Shown here in pieces: positions 25,245-35,211 of a DNA stretch of 64,000 nt. Position 1 is the stretch's first letter, and the number at the start of each line of letters is the position of its first letter. The notes under the pieces are model-generated. The model was not told the origin of the DNA and did not search any database. It worked only from the letters and a program-made list of their open reading frames with translations. Origin of the DNA: Chromohalobacter canadensis (GTDB taxonomy: Bacteria; Pseudomonadota; Gammaproteobacteria; Pseudomonadales; Halomonadaceae); the NCBI RefSeq assembly GCF_034479555.1, contig NZ_CP140151.1, forward strand, positions 3,038,001 to 3,102,000. The letters run 5' to 3'. The position numbers and the translations under genes are program-made.

Positions 25245-25291
25245 AAACGCCCGATACGTGATCCTGAAGGGATTCACGCATCGGGCGTTTT
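25245..25291. terminator. Bidirectional terminator between EF-hand gene and phhC
   Basis: A long inverted repeat with a few unpaired bases (AAACGCCCGAT arm matching ATCGGGCGTTT, with an inner CGTGA/TCACG stem) between convergent genes. It has A and T ends on both sides. Confidence 0.8.
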
Positions 25292-25314
25292 CGTACCGGA
25301 CGCTGGCGTCGCGA

Positions 25315-26505
25315 TCAGCCGACGACAGTCGCGATGGCCTTGGCTACGTAGGGCAGGTTTTCCTGCGCCAGGCCGGCAACGTTGGCGCGACCGGAGCGCA
25401 CCATGTAGATACCGAATTCGTCGCGCAGACGATCGACCTGCTCCGGGCTCAGCCCAGTGTAGGAGAACATGCCGCGCTGTTCGGCGATGAACGCGAATCG
25501 CTCGTCCAGACCATAAGGCTTGAGTGCTTCCACGAAGTCACGGCGTAGCCCGTTGATACGATCACGCATCTCGGTGAGCTCGTCGCGCCACACCGTTGCC
25601 AGCGCATCGTCTTGGAGAATCTCGGCGACCACTGCGCCGCCATGAGCCGGCGGGTTGGAGTAGTTCTCGCGGGCGACGATGGCCATCTGCGAGCGAACGT
25701 TCTCCATCTGTTCGCCATCGCGGGCAATCATGATCATGCAGCCGGTACGCTCGCGATAGACCCCGAAGTTCTTGGAGCAGGAGCTGGTGATTATCACCTC
25801 GTCGAGGTTCTCGGCCAGCAGACGCGGCCCATAGGCGTCGGCATCGAGGCCATCGCCGAAACCTTGATAGGCAAAGTCGACCAGTGGCAGCAGACGGCGC
25901 TCGCGGACGACCTCGAGCACGCGCTGCCATTGTTCGCGAGATAGGTCGAAGCCCGACGGGTTGTGGCAGCAGGCATGCAGTAGTACCACGTCGCCTTCGG
26001 GAATCTGCTGCAGCGCGCCCAGCATGCCGTCGAAATCGAGACGGTTGTCGGCATCCACGTAGGGATACTTCTTCAGCTCGACGCCCGCCGCATGAAAGAT
26101 ACCCAGGTGGTTGGGCCAGGTCGGATCGGAGACCCAAATGCCCTTGCCGGGCAGCTGTGACTTGATGAAATCCGCCGCCAGGCGCAGCGCGCCGGTACCG
26201 CCGGGCGACTGGGTCGCGCTGGCGCGTTTGGCAGCCAGTACCGGCGAGTCTTCACCCAACACCAGCTCGAGCACGGCCTGGCCGTAACCCGGGTCACCGT
26301 GCGAGCCGATGTAGCTCTTCGTCGTCTCGTTCTTCAGCAGCCGCGCCTCGGCCTCCTTGACGGCCCGCATGACGGGCGTATTGCCGTGAGCGTCACGGTA
26401 AACGCCGACCCCCAGGTCGACTTTCTGGGGGTTGGGATCCTTTTTGAAGGCTTCGATAAGCCCGAGGATTGCATCCCCGGGTACGCGTTCAATCTGCTCG
26501 AACAT
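25315..26505 (-). CDS. phhC: Aromatic amino acid aminotransferase (PhhC/TyrB type)
   Basis: A 396-aa fold-type I PLP enzyme that transaminates aromatic amino acids and aspartate with 2-oxoglutarate. Landmarks: [42 protein letters not shown]-Lys in [15 protein letters not shown], and the substrate Arg near the C-terminus in [12 protein letters not shown]. The N-terminus overlaps the pterin dehydratase gene by 17 bp. The phhB-phhC order copies the phenylalanine catabolic operon of pseudomonads, although phhA is absent. An AspC role is also possible. Confidence 0.88.
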   Translation of the reverse strand: MFEQIERVPGDAILGLIEAFKKDPNPQKVDLGVGVYRDAHGNTPVMRAVKEAEARLLKNETTKSYIGSHGDPGYGQAVLELVLGEDSPVLAAKRASATQSPGGTGALRLAADFIKSQLPGKGIWVSDPTWPNHLGIFHAAGVELKKYPYVDADNRLDFDGMLGALQQIPEGDVVLLHACCHNPSGFDLSREQWQRVLEVVRERRLLPLVDFAYQGFGDGLDADAYGPRLLAENLDEVIITSSCSKNFGVYRERTGCMIMIARDGEQMENVRSQMAIVARENYSNPPAHGGAVVAEILQDDALATVWRDELTEMRDRINGLRRDFVEALKPYGLDERFAFIAEQRGMFSYTGLSPEQVDRLRDEFGIYMVRSGRANVAGLAQENLPYVAKAIATVVG

Positions 26506-26845
26506 TGGACTGCGCTACCTCGTCGGTTCTGGCGGCCATGATGAAATCATTCTTGTGCAAGCCCCCGATCTTGTGGGACCACCAGGTGACGGTGACCTTG
26601 CCCCATTCGGTGATCAGCGCCGGGTGATGGCCTTCTGCCTCGGCGAGATCGCCCACCTGCTTGGTGAACGCCAGGGCCTGCTTGAAGTTGCGGAACGTGA
26701 ATTCACGCTCCAGTTGCATGATGCCATCGCGCTCCACGATCCGCCACTCGGGAACATCGGCACCGAGGCTATGCATTTCCGCCTCGCTGACGGTGGGGGC
26801 ATCGGCGCTGCAGGCTTCGCATTTCAGCTCGGAAAGTTCGCTCAT
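26489..26845 (-). CDS. phhB: 4a-hydroxytetrahydrobiopterin (pterin-4a-carbinolamine) dehydratase
   Basis: A 118-aa enzyme that dehydrates 4a-hydroxytetrahydropterin to recycle the cofactor of phenylalanine hydroxylase. The catalytic block [18 protein letters not shown] is complete, followed by [19 protein letters not shown] precedes the ATG. It has a short N-terminal extension with CEAC that may bind metal. Its end overlaps the aminotransferase start, supporting co-translation. Phenylalanine hydroxylase (PhhA) is not in the window. Confidence 0.93.
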   Translation of the reverse strand: MSELSELKCEACSADAPTVSEAEMHSLGADVPEWRIVERDGIMQLEREFTFRNFKQALAFTKQVGDLAEAEGHHPALITEWGKVTVTWWSHKIGGLHKNDFIMAARTDEVAQSNVRAD

Positions 26846-26925
26846 GGTGTTCTTTGCCTCCTTCAGGTGATTTATACCAGTGTAGAAGCCAGCACCGGGG
26901 CGGGCCTACCGCAACGGGGCATGAT

Positions 26926-28899
26926 TTACGCCTCGGGCGAAGATGTGGCCTTCACGGCCGTATGGATCTCTGGGTAGGGGCGGTCTTCCAGGGCCGCGAA
27001 CCCCTCGAGTTGGCGTGCCTTGAGCTGCGTCAGCAAGGGATTGGTAAGCCCCGCGAGAAAGCGTGTGAATAACGCGTCGCTGGGCGGTGGCGCATCGGCC
27101 AGCGCAGTCAGGCGTTCGCGCAGTGGCGCGCACAGCGCGGCCACCTGGTGCGGATCGAGCGGTGCGCGAGTCGTCTCCGTGGGCCACTGTGCGATGTGGT
27201 CGCGACACACCGAGCAATGGCCGCAACGCTCGGGCGCCTGGTGGTCGCCGAAATAATCGGCCAGGCGACGGCTGAGGCAGGTCGTCGACTCGAACAGGGC
27301 CAGCATGGCCTGCAGCCGCTCGATCTCGGCGGCTTCCTTGCGCTGGAAATATTCGGTCAGGTGCGTCGCGAGCGCCGCGGTATCGAACTCGGCCTGCAGC
27401 ACCCCGTACACCTCGGTCATCTGTTTGCTTTCGAGCTGGATGAAACCCTGATCGTTGAAATACTCCAGCGCGCTGATGACGCGTCGCCGTGAGGTATCGA
27501 GACCGCGGGCGCCACCCAGGGCGTCGAGCGCGTCATGGTCCAGGGTGCACCATGTCTTGGCCTTGGGTGAGGCCTCGATCAGGGCGGCGACAAAATCGCG
27601 ACGTTCGCCGTTGAAACGCTCGATCAGTGCCTCGGGCTCGATCAGATACTTGAAGCGATACTCGGCGAAATAGGCATAACGCGGGGCGATGATGCCCTCG
27701 AGCTCGAGCCTTACCAGCAGGGTCTTGAGGGGGAGCGGCCGAATGTTGCTGTGCTGGGAGAGGGCGTTGAGGCGCACCTCCCACTGGCCGTGGGGCGCGG
27801 TGTCGCGAATGTCGCGCAGGACGCGCTCGATGCCATCGCGCTCAGGGGTATCGCCGTAGACGAAGTTTTCCAGCGCGCCCAGAGCATCGCGGCCGCCTAG
27901 CATCAAACAGCTCGACGGTTGCCCGTCGCGTCCGGCGCGGCCGATCTCCTGGCTGTAATTTTCGATCGACTTGGGCAGGTCGAAATGCACGACGTTGCGG
28001 ATATCGGCCTTGTCGATGCCCATACCGAAGGCGATGGTGGCGACGATACAATTGATCTCGCCGCTCATGAAGGCCTGTTGCAGCGTATCGCGGGTCTCGC
28101 TGTCGAGGCCGGCGTGATAGGCGCGGGCCTCGAGGCCTGCCTTGCCCAGATATGCCGCCATCTGCTCGGCGGTTTTCTGCAAGGTGACGTAGACGATACT
28201 GGGCTGGGGCGGTGAGGCGGCAAGACGTGGCCCCAGCCACTCGGCCAGGGCGCGGGGGCGACGCTCGATGGCAGTGGGCTGCACCTGCAGGTCGAGATTG
28301 GGACGATAGAATCCCGTGGCGGCGACGTCCTGGGCATCGATGGCGAAGCTGTCGCGCATGTCCTCGATGACGCGGGGCGTCGCCGTGGCGGTGAGCAACA
28401 GTGCCTGCGGAATGGCGAATTCACGCTGATAGGCGGGCAGCTTGAGATAGTCGGGGCGGAAATTGTGTCCCCACTCGGAGAGACAGTGCGCCTCGTCGAC
28501 CACCAGCAGCGAGACCGGCACCCGCTGCAGAAAGGCGCGGAAGCGTTCGTTCTTGAGGCGTTCCACCGAGATCATCAGGATGCGGATGTCGCCGCGCCTG
28601 ACGCCATCCATCACCGCCGAGGCTTCCTCCCGGCTCTGGCGCGAATCGAGGCTCGCCGCCGCAATGCCGTGACGCGCCAGAAAATCGAGCTGATCCTGCA
28701 TCAGCGCGAGCAACGGTGATACCACCAGGGTCAGGTGCGGCAGATGCAGTGCCGGCAACTGGTAGCAAAGCGATTTGCCGGACCCGGTGGGAAATATCGC
28801 CGCCGCCGAGCGCCCCTGGGTCACGGCCTCGACCACCTGGCGCTGGCCGGGGCGAAAGTCGGAATAGCCGAAGACACGTTGCAAGGTTTCCTGAATCAT
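26926..28899 (-). CDS. recQ: RecQ-family ATP-dependent DNA helicase
   Basis: A 657-aa 3'-5' superfamily 2 helicase. Motifs are in order: FRPGQ (motif 0), TGSGKSLCYQLPA (Walker A), VVDEAHCLSEWGHNF (Walker B plus aromatic-rich loop), LTATATP, FGMGIDKADIR and QEIGRAGRDG. The RecQ zinc domain is near residues 560-590 (CLSRRLADYFG then CGHCSVC). No obvious full HRDC domain follows, so the C-terminus is atypical for E. coli RecQ and closer to the RecQ-like branch seen in pseudomonads. It acts in recombination and fork repair. Transcribed toward phhB, 80 bp upstream of it. Confidence 0.88.
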   Translation of the reverse strand: MIQETLQRVFGYSDFRPGQRQVVEAVTQGRSAAAIFPTGSGKSLCYQLPALHLPHLTLVVSPLLALMQDQLDFLARHGIAAASLDSRQSREEASAVMDGVRRGDIRILMISVERLKNERFRAFLQRVPVSLLVVDEAHCLSEWGHNFRPDYLKLPAYQREFAIPQALLLTATATPRVIEDMRDSFAIDAQDVAATGFYRPNLDLQVQPTAIERRPRALAEWLGPRLAASPPQPSIVYVTLQKTAEQMAAYLGKAGLEARAYHAGLDSETRDTLQQAFMSGEINCIVATIAFGMGIDKADIRNVVHFDLPKSIENYSQEIGRAGRDGQPSSCLMLGGRDALGALENFVYGDTPERDGIERVLRDIRDTAPHGQWEVRLNALSQHSNIRPLPLKTLLVRLELEGIIAPRYAYFAEYRFKYLIEPEALIERFNGERRDFVAALIEASPKAKTWCTLDHDALDALGGARGLDTSRRRVISALEYFNDQGFIQLESKQMTEVYGVLQAEFDTAALATHLTEYFQRKEAAEIERLQAMLALFESTTCLSRRLADYFGDHQAPERCGHCSVCRDHIAQWPTETTRAPLDPHQVAALCAPLRERLTALADAPPPSDALFTRFLAGLTNPLLTQLKARQLEGFAALEDRPYPEIHTAVKATSSPEA

Positions 28900-29090
28900 C
28901 GATCGCTCTCGCTGCAGAACTGAGTAGGGCCGGAATATCGGGGCGTGGCTATGGGCGCTCGTCGATACTCTTCCTTCATTCTCGCATATCGGCGGCGTCG
29001 GTGATGCTGGCCGGCATGCGCCATTCGACGCCTTGCCTATCTGCTTCTACGGTATTTATAGAAGGACAATAAAAGATAAAGGAATAACCT

Positions 29091-30701
29091 ATGGAAAAAC
29101 TGGCCCGTAGACTCGGTCTACAAACCGACCCGACCATCTTCTTCGTGTCGGCCGGCATCATGGTGATCTTCCTGATTGCCCTGCTAATAGCGCCTGAACC
29201 CATCGGCGCTGCATTTGGTGCCGGACGGGCCTGGATCGTCACCAATCTCGGCTGGTTTTTCATCTTCGGGGTGACCAGTTGGGTGATATTCCTGCTGTGG
29301 GTGGCCATCAGTCGTTTCGGCGCGATTCGCCTCGGCGGTAATGACGCCAAGCCGGCTTATGGCAATGTCTCCTGGTTCACCATGCTGTTTGCCGGGGGCA
29401 TCGGCACGGTGCTGATGTTCTGGGGTGTGGCCGAGCCCATGTCCCATTTCGCCAACCCGCCGCGGCCGGATGTCGAGGCTTTCTCGGTGCAGGCTGCCGA
29501 CGACGCGATGGGGTTCGCGATCTATCACTTGGGACTGCATACCTGGGCGATCTTCACGCTGCCCGGGCTGGCATTCGCGTATTTCATCTACCGCTATGAC
29601 CTGCCCATGCGTTTCAGTTCGGTGTTCTACTCGTTGATCGGCGATCGCATCTATGGGCCACTCGGCAAGACGCTGGATATCTTCGCGATTCTCGGCACCT
29701 TGTTCGGGGTGGCGGTCTCGATCGGCTTGGGGACCCAGCAGATCAATGCTGGCTTGACGGAACTGTTCGGCATTTCGGATGGCGTAATGCCGAAGGTCAT
29801 CATCATCGCCATACTCACGACCGTGGCGGTATGTTCGATCGTGGCCGGCCTAGACAAGGGCGTGAGGGTGCTTTCCAACGTCAATATCGGCATGGCCGTC
29901 GGCCTGATGCTGTTCATACTCTTCACCGGGTCGACCGTGTTCCTGCTGCGCTCGATCATCGAGACCGTCGGCATCTATGTCTCCAATATCGTGCCGATGG
30001 CGTTCTGGAACGACGCACTGGCGGAATATACCCACGAGGAAGGCGGCTGGGGCTGGCAGGGCGGCTGGACCGTCTTCTATTGGGCATGGACGGTGACCTG
30101 GTCGCCGTTCATCGGCATCTTCGTGGCGCGCATCTCCCGTGGGCGTACGATCCGTGAATTCGTGCTCGGGGTGCTGTTCGCCCCGTCGATATTCACCCTG
30201 GTGTGGTTCGCGATCTTCGGCTGGTCGGCGATGCAGATCGACGGTATCGGCGAAGATGCCCGCGCGGCACTCGGCGCGCAGGCCGGGTCGTTGTCTGCGG
30301 CGGTGGAGGAGAGTATTCCACTGGCGATGTTCGCCTTTTTCGAGAACTTCCCGGCAGCGACCCTGATACAGGGGCTTGCGGTCGTCATCGTGGCGATCTT
30401 CTTCGCCACCTCGTCGGACTCGGCTTCGCTGGTGGTCGACATGCTATGTACCGGGACACCCGAACCTGGCCCCTGGCATCAGCGGGTGTTCTGGGGCGTG
30501 TCCGAAGGGGCGCTGGCCGCCATGTTGATCGTGCTTGCCGGCGATGCCGGTTTGACTGCCTTGCAGCAGGTCATCACCGTCGTCGGCCTGCCGATGTTCA
30601 TCCTGGTCTTCGCGATGATGTTTGCGCTGTTGCGCGGCTTGTCCCACGAGAAACTCAGCGAGGTGACCGTCGGCAAGCCGCCGCGGGCCGATGACCTGTA
30701 G
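29091..30701 (+). CDS. BCCT family betaine/carnitine/choline transporter
   Basis: A 536-aa inner-membrane carrier with 12 transmembrane helices. The BCCT signature is WAWTVTWSPFIGIFVARISRGRTIREF, with FAGGIGTVLMFWGVAEP earlier. The family imports quaternary ammonium or other zwitterionic compounds, coupled to Na+ or H+, and is central to osmoadaptation in halophiles. The cytosolic tails are short, so it may lack the long C-terminal osmosensor found in BetP/BetT. AAGGA precedes the ATG; the leader is AT-rich. The exact substrate is not decidable. Confidence 0.92.
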   Translation: MEKLARRLGLQTDPTIFFVSAGIMVIFLIALLIAPEPIGAAFGAGRAWIVTNLGWFFIFGVTSWVIFLLWVAISRFGAIRLGGNDAKPAYGNVSWFTMLFAGGIGTVLMFWGVAEPMSHFANPPRPDVEAFSVQAADDAMGFAIYHLGLHTWAIFTLPGLAFAYFIYRYDLPMRFSSVFYSLIGDRIYGPLGKTLDIFAILGTLFGVAVSIGLGTQQINAGLTELFGISDGVMPKVIIIAILTTVAVCSIVAGLDKGVRVLSNVNIGMAVGLMLFILFTGSTVFLLRSIIETVGIYVSNIVPMAFWNDALAEYTHEEGGWGWQGGWTVFYWAWTVTWSPFIGIFVARISRGRTIREFVLGVLFAPSIFTLVWFAIFGWSAMQIDGIGEDARAALGAQAGSLSAAVEESIPLAMFAFFENFPAATLIQGLAVVIVAIFFATSSDSASLVVDMLCTGTPEPGPWHQRVFWGVSEGALAAMLIVLAGDAGLTALQQVITVVGLPMFILVFAMMFALLRGLSHEKLSEVTVGKPPRADDL

Positions 30702-30877
30702 GTGCGTCAGGGCATACGTGCGGCGTGGCAGCATGGAGTGGGGACTGTCTGACGTGGATTGATGGCGCTGCTTATATCAGTGCCGATGCATGGCGGACGT
30801 GCCAACGATTGGTTGTGCATGCCAGCGGTGGGTAGAATGGCTTTTTGCAAAAAAGCGCAAACTACCAAGGACGCGGC

Positions 30878-33800
30878 ATGGCCCATTTGTTACGTATCGT
30901 GATGATTCACGGTCATCTGGAAGGCGTCGTCGAACTGGATGTCGATGGCCATACCAATATCTGTGGCACCAACGCCTCGGGCAAGACCACGTTGCAGCGA
31001 CTGGTGCCCGTCTTTTATGGCGAACTGCCCAACAAGGTCGTCCCCAAGACACGGATGAAGTTCGATGCTTTCTACCTGCCGCATCGCAACAGCTATCTGA
31101 TCTACGAATATCGTCGCGAAGCCGGCAATGTCTGCCAGGCAGTGCTGACGCGCAAGAAAGAGGGCGGCCTGGAATATCGCTTTGTCGGCGCGCCGTACCA
31201 GCCCGAGGATTATCTGGTGGAAAGCCAGGACGGTGTCGTGGCGCTGGAGTACGGCGACTGGCTGGCTGGGTTGCGCCGCGCCGGTATCGACTTCTCGGCC
31301 AAGTACGGGGCAACCTCCGAATACCGTGCGGTGATTCAGAACGACTTCACTCAGCAGCAGGGTAACCGACGCGAGGCCCTGAAACTGCGCCAGACCGCCG
31401 CGAAATTCAGCCTGGTCAAGCCCGAGCGACGCATTCGCCACATGGAGAAGTTGATTTCGGCGGTGCATGCCAAAGAGGGCAAGATGGATACCCTCAAGAC
31501 CATGCTGGCGGCGATCTTCGAGGAAGACGGCGTCGAGCTGCCGGTCACCCGTATCCGCAACACCAAGGCGCGCGACTGGATCGCGCAGATGCGCCAGTCG
31601 ATGCGTCTGGAGCCGCTGCAACAGTCATTGGCGGCGCTGGCAGACGTCGACCGCGATATCGTCGATCTTGAATCGACACTCTGGCAGCTCAAGCCACAGT
31701 TGGATGCCGACCGCCATCGGGCCGAGCGTGTATTGGCCGATACCGAGGCCGAGCTGAATACGCAGCAGGAAGCCTTTCAGGCTCGCGAGCAGGAATACGA
31801 ACAGGCGCGTGACACGCTCAACGACCGCATCAGTGAGCTTGCCAGCGAGCTGGATCGCACCCAGCGCAGCCTTAATGATCTGCAGCAGCAATATGAGCAA
31901 TATGCCGAGGCCGATATGCCCGCCTTGGAGCGGGACCTGGCCGAACTACCGCAATGGCGGGAACAGGCCCAGCAGTTGCAGGAACATCTGGCGGTGATGC
32001 AGGAGGCTTCCGCAGCCAATCGCTCACGTCTTGACGGTCGCCTGCGCGAGCTTGCCGATAACCTGTCGCGGCGCACCGATGAACTCCAGGCGCTCATCAA
32101 TGAGTTGGGCGATGAAAAGTCGGCTTGCCAGGAACAGCAGTGGGCCTCCGAGCGTGATCTGGAAGCGCAGTACCATGCGCAGCGCAGCGAGCTGGATGCC
32201 GCCTATCAGACGCGGCTCGAGCAAGGCATCGAACGCTTGGCCGACCTCAAGGCCCAGCTCGCCTCGACCGGCCAGGTGCCCGAAGAGCTGCAGGAAGCTG
32301 AGCTCGCCCAGGCCAGGGTCGATCAGGCCCAAAGCGATCGCAACGCTGCCGCCAGTCGTCTCGAAGGCTTGCGCCGTGAGCATGAAACCCTACGGCGCGA
32401 GCGTGACACAGCAGAACAGCAGCGGGAAAGCGCCAAACAGCAACTCAATCGGGCGAACCAGCGTTCCCAGGAGCTTCAGCGTCAGCGCGATCCCGCCGAG
32501 GGCAGTCTGCGTTATTTCATGCGTTACCACCGCCCCGGCTGGGAGCACCGCCTGGGCAAGGTCATCGCGCCCGAACTGCTTGAACGCCGTGATCTTTCGC
32601 CACAGCTTGGCGGAACCGAGCATGACGACCTGTTCGGTGTGGCACTCGATCTTGCCGCTATTGAGCTGCCCGATCATGCCCGCGACGAGGCGAGTCTCAA
32701 TGCCGCTATCGACGCCGCCGAGGCCGAGCAAGCGCGCGCCGAAACTGACCTTCAAGCCGCCGAGAAACAGCTCAAGACCTGTCATGACCGGGTGCAGGGA
32801 GCCGAGGAACCTCTTAGCCAGGCGCGGCTCGCCCTCAAGCATGCCGATGACGAAGTCGAATATGCCCTGGATGCCCGACATCAACTCCAGGAGCGTCACG
32901 CTCGGCAGCAGAAGGAGCGCCGTCGAGTCGCCGAAGAAGCACTGGCTAGCCAGCAGGCCGCCGACAAGGCCCTGCGCGATGAAAAACGCGAGGCACTGAG
33001 CACGCTCGATGACACCCATCAGTCGCAACTGTTGGAACTCAAGGCCGATGGCCAGAGCCAACTGGCCAGCTTCGACGCACGCCTCGATCAGTACAAGCAG
33101 CAACTCGAAGACCTCAAGGCCGAGCACCAGCGTCAACGTCAGGAGCTGGAAGCTGCCTTCGATCAGGAGCTGCAGGACCAGGGCGGTGATCCCGAAACCC
33201 TGCGTGCGACGCGCCAGCGCATCAGTGACCTGCAAGAGCGCATTCGCGTCACCGAAAGCCGCCGCGAAGAACTCGATGCTTACACACGCTTCATGCGCGT
33301 CGAATGGGGCGAGCGCAAGCCGCAACTGGTCGACCGCGAAGCGACGCTGACGCGTGACAAGCAGGCCGCCGAGCACCAGCGCGATCAATGCCGCAGCGAT
33401 TTTCAGGCCGCCAAGGTGGCGCATCAGCAAGCCGTCAAGACGCTCCAGGCACGCTGCAATGGTGAACGCGAGGTCATCGATGCCCTCAAGCCATTGCTCG
33501 GTCAGGTCGAGGGGCTTGGACTGACGTCGACGCCGGATGCCGCCGGCGAGCCGCCTCGAGAAGCGCCGGGCGATGTGCATGAGCGCATCGAGCGCACACG
33601 CCAGGCGCTGAGCAACCGGAGCAGGGAGGTGGAAACGCTACGCAAGGGCTGCGAGCACGTCGAGAGCGAGCTGATCAAGGGGGCTAGCGAGGGCTTCGTC
33701 GAGACCTTGGAAGCCGAGCGCGGCAAGCTGTTCAGTGGGTCGGGCAGCGGGGCGAGCGAACAGGGCATCAATCCGCGTCGCCAGCTTCCGCTGCTGCGGG

Positions 33801-34588
33801 GCATGTTGCAATTGCTCGAAGATCAGCAGCAGCAATTGATCCAGCAGGGGCGCAATCTGGGCGCCGATCTGGACAAGTTCTTCACCGTCTTCCGCGATCT
33901 CAATCGACGCATCAGCGCCCAGAGCCGTCGCTTGTCCGAAGAAGTGGCCGATGACTTGCGTCTCGAGGGCATCAACAAAGCTGAGGTGCGCATTCAGTCG
34001 ACCATCGACGAGCTGGGCTTCTGGGAGCCGCTCAAGCGCTTCGCTCAGCTTTATCGTGACTGGGAGAGCTCCAGCCAGACGCTGCCCAGTGATGACTACT
34101 TGGATGCGCTGGCCGATGTCGTCGACCTGCTGCGCCATGACCAGCAATACAGTTTCGAAAGCCTGCTGCGCCTCGAGCTGCACTTGAACGAGGGCGGCAC
34201 CGATTTGGTGATCAAAAGCGATCGTCAGTTGCTCGAATCCTCGAGCCACGGCATGGCCTACCTGATCCTGTGCAAGTTCTTGCTCGCCTTCACGCGGTTG
34301 TTGCGCGGGCCCTCGGAGATCGCCATTCACTGGCCCATCGATGAGATCGGTACGCTGGCTTATCACAACGTCGAGATGCTGTTCGATGCTTGCGATAGCA
34401 ATCGCATCCATATCGTTGGGGCGTTTCCCAACCCCGAGTCTGACGTCTTGCTGTTATTCCATAACCGCTACTTGATCGATCGTAACGCCGAGCAACCGAG
34501 TCGCCGCCGCTTGAAGCGCATCGAACCGCGTCTGAGTCGCCTGGCCGAGCGCCTGCAGGAACGCACCACCGAGGAGGTCTCGTCATGA
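30878..34588 (+). CDS. mksB: SMC-like ATPase of a MukB/MksB/JetC-type condensin complex
   Basis: A 1236-aa SMC-type ATPase (DUF3584-like). Walker A GTNASGKTT is at residues 30-38, with a QLRRLVP-like helix after it. Two long Gln/Glu/Arg-rich coiled-coil arms (about 240-540 and 610-1000) flank a central hinge around 543-605 (GWEHRLGKVIAP, DDLFGVALDL). The C-terminal head has a signature-like SSSHGMAY near 1122 and Walker B IHWPIDE near 1152. Such ATPases form loop-extruding complexes with MksE/JetB and MksF/JetA. AAGGA supports the ATG at 30878. Its stop overlaps the next gene by four bases (ATGA). Confidence 0.85.
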   Translation: MAHLLRIVMIHGHLEGVVELDVDGHTNICGTNASGKTTLQRLVPVFYGELPNKVVPKTRMKFDAFYLPHRNSYLIYEYRREAGNVCQAVLTRKKEGGLEYRFVGAPYQPEDYLVESQDGVVALEYGDWLAGLRRAGIDFSAKYGATSEYRAVIQNDFTQQQGNRREALKLRQTAAKFSLVKPERRIRHMEKLISAVHAKEGKMDTLKTMLAAIFEEDGVELPVTRIRNTKARDWIAQMRQSMRLEPLQQSLAALADVDRDIVDLESTLWQLKPQLDADRHRAERVLADTEAELNTQQEAFQAREQEYEQARDTLNDRISELASELDRTQRSLNDLQQQYEQYAEADMPALERDLAELPQWREQAQQLQEHLAVMQEASAANRSRLDGRLRELADNLSRRTDELQALINELGDEKSACQEQQWASERDLEAQYHAQRSELDAAYQTRLEQGIERLADLKAQLASTGQVPEELQEAELAQARVDQAQSDRNAAASRLEGLRREHETLRRERDTAEQQRESAKQQLNRANQRSQELQRQRDPAEGSLRYFMRYHRPGWEHRLGKVIAPELLERRDLSPQLGGTEHDDLFGVALDLAAIELPDHARDEASLNAAIDAAEAEQARAETDLQAAEKQLKTCHDRVQGAEEPLSQARLALKHADDEVEYALDARHQLQERHARQQKERRRVAEEALASQQAADKALRDEKREALSTLDDTHQSQLLELKADGQSQLASFDARLDQYKQQLEDLKAEHQRQRQELEAAFDQELQDQGGDPETLRATRQRISDLQERIRVTESRREELDAYTRFMRVEWGERKPQLVDREATLTRDKQAAEHQRDQCRSDFQAAKVAHQQAVKTLQARCNGEREVIDALKPLLGQVEGLGLTSTPDAAGEPPREAPGDVHERIERTRQALSNRSREVETLRKGCEHVESELIKGASEGFVETLEAERGKLFSGSGSGASEQGINPRRQLPLLRGMLQLLEDQQQQLIQQGRNLGADLDKFFTVFRDLNRRISAQSRRLSEEVADDLRLEGINKAEVRIQSTIDELGFWEPLKRFAQLYRDWESSSQTLPSDDYLDALADVVDLLRHDQQYSFESLLRLELHLNEGGTDLVIKSDRQLLESSSHGMAYLILCKFLLAFTRLLRGPSEIAIHWPIDEIGTLAYHNVEMLFDACDSNRIHIVGAFPNPESDVLLLFHNRYLIDRNAEQPSRRRLKRIEPRLSRLAERLQERTTEEVSS

Positions 34589-35211
34589 TCGAACATGGTC
34601 CGCTGCTGGAGCGTTTGCTGGCCGGCGAGTTCGTCTGCGCCGTTAGCGATGACAGAGCCTTTCGTCGCCTCGAGGACGAGGAGGTGCGCGAGCAGATCGA
34701 CACGTACCTGCGACCGCTCAACCGTCGTCTGGCTACCAACGCCGAAGGCAGTGTCTACTTCCTGGCCTGGCGGCAGCTCAACGACGAGGCCCGCGAGCAA
34801 CTCTCGCGACAGCTTGGCGAGGTACTGCACAGTTTGATGCCGATGCTCGAATGGCTTCAACTGATGCAGGAGGCGATGGGGCATGACGCCCTAGTGGCGC
34901 CGGGCGATGTACTCAAGCCCGCCGAACTCAGCGCTCGCTGCGAGGACAACCAGAGTCTGCGCGAGCAGCTCGAACGTCTCGCCGGCGACACCTTCTTCGG
35001 CTCCCAGAGCGAGCAGCTCGACGCTCAGATGAAGCAGGTCTTCAAACGTCTCAAGGAGCACGGTTATCTGCTGCAGCCGCATGCCGACCGCCAGGTCTAT
35101 CTGGTCACCGGCAAGATCGATTACCTCGTCGATCTGGTGCGACTCATCCGCGACGAAGAAAACCTGCCCGTCGAGGATGAGCGCCCTCAGACGCAGGAAA
35201 GCTTGTTATGA
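34585..35211 (+). CDS. mksE: MksE/MukE/JetB-like condensin subunit
   Basis: A 208-aa acidic protein lying between the SMC ATPase and the kleisin-like gene, the position and size of the KITE subunit (MukE, MksE, JetB). The C-terminal part reads as a winged helix (MKQVFKRLKEHGYLL, then a strand VYLVTGKIDYLVDLVRL). The N-terminal part (ERLLAGEFVCAV, EEVREQIDTYLRPLNRRL) also fits the family. Both of its ends use ATGA overlaps, so the three subunits are translationally coupled. Assignment rests on size, order and secondary-structure pattern. Confidence 0.75.
   Translation: MIEHGPLLERLLAGEFVCAVSDDRAFRRLEDEEVREQIDTYLRPLNRRLATNAEGSVYFLAWRQLNDEAREQLSRQLGEVLHSLMPMLEWLQLMQEAMGHDALVAPGDVLKPAELSARCEDNQSLREQLERLAGDTFFGSQSEQLDAQMKQVFKRLKEHGYLLQPHADRQVYLVTGKIDYLVDLVRLIRDEENLPVEDERPQTQESLL

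Noticed and set aside
32390..33580. A 396-codon minus-strand frame inside the SMC gene
   Set aside because: Leu-rich shadow of the coiled-coil codons on the opposite strand.
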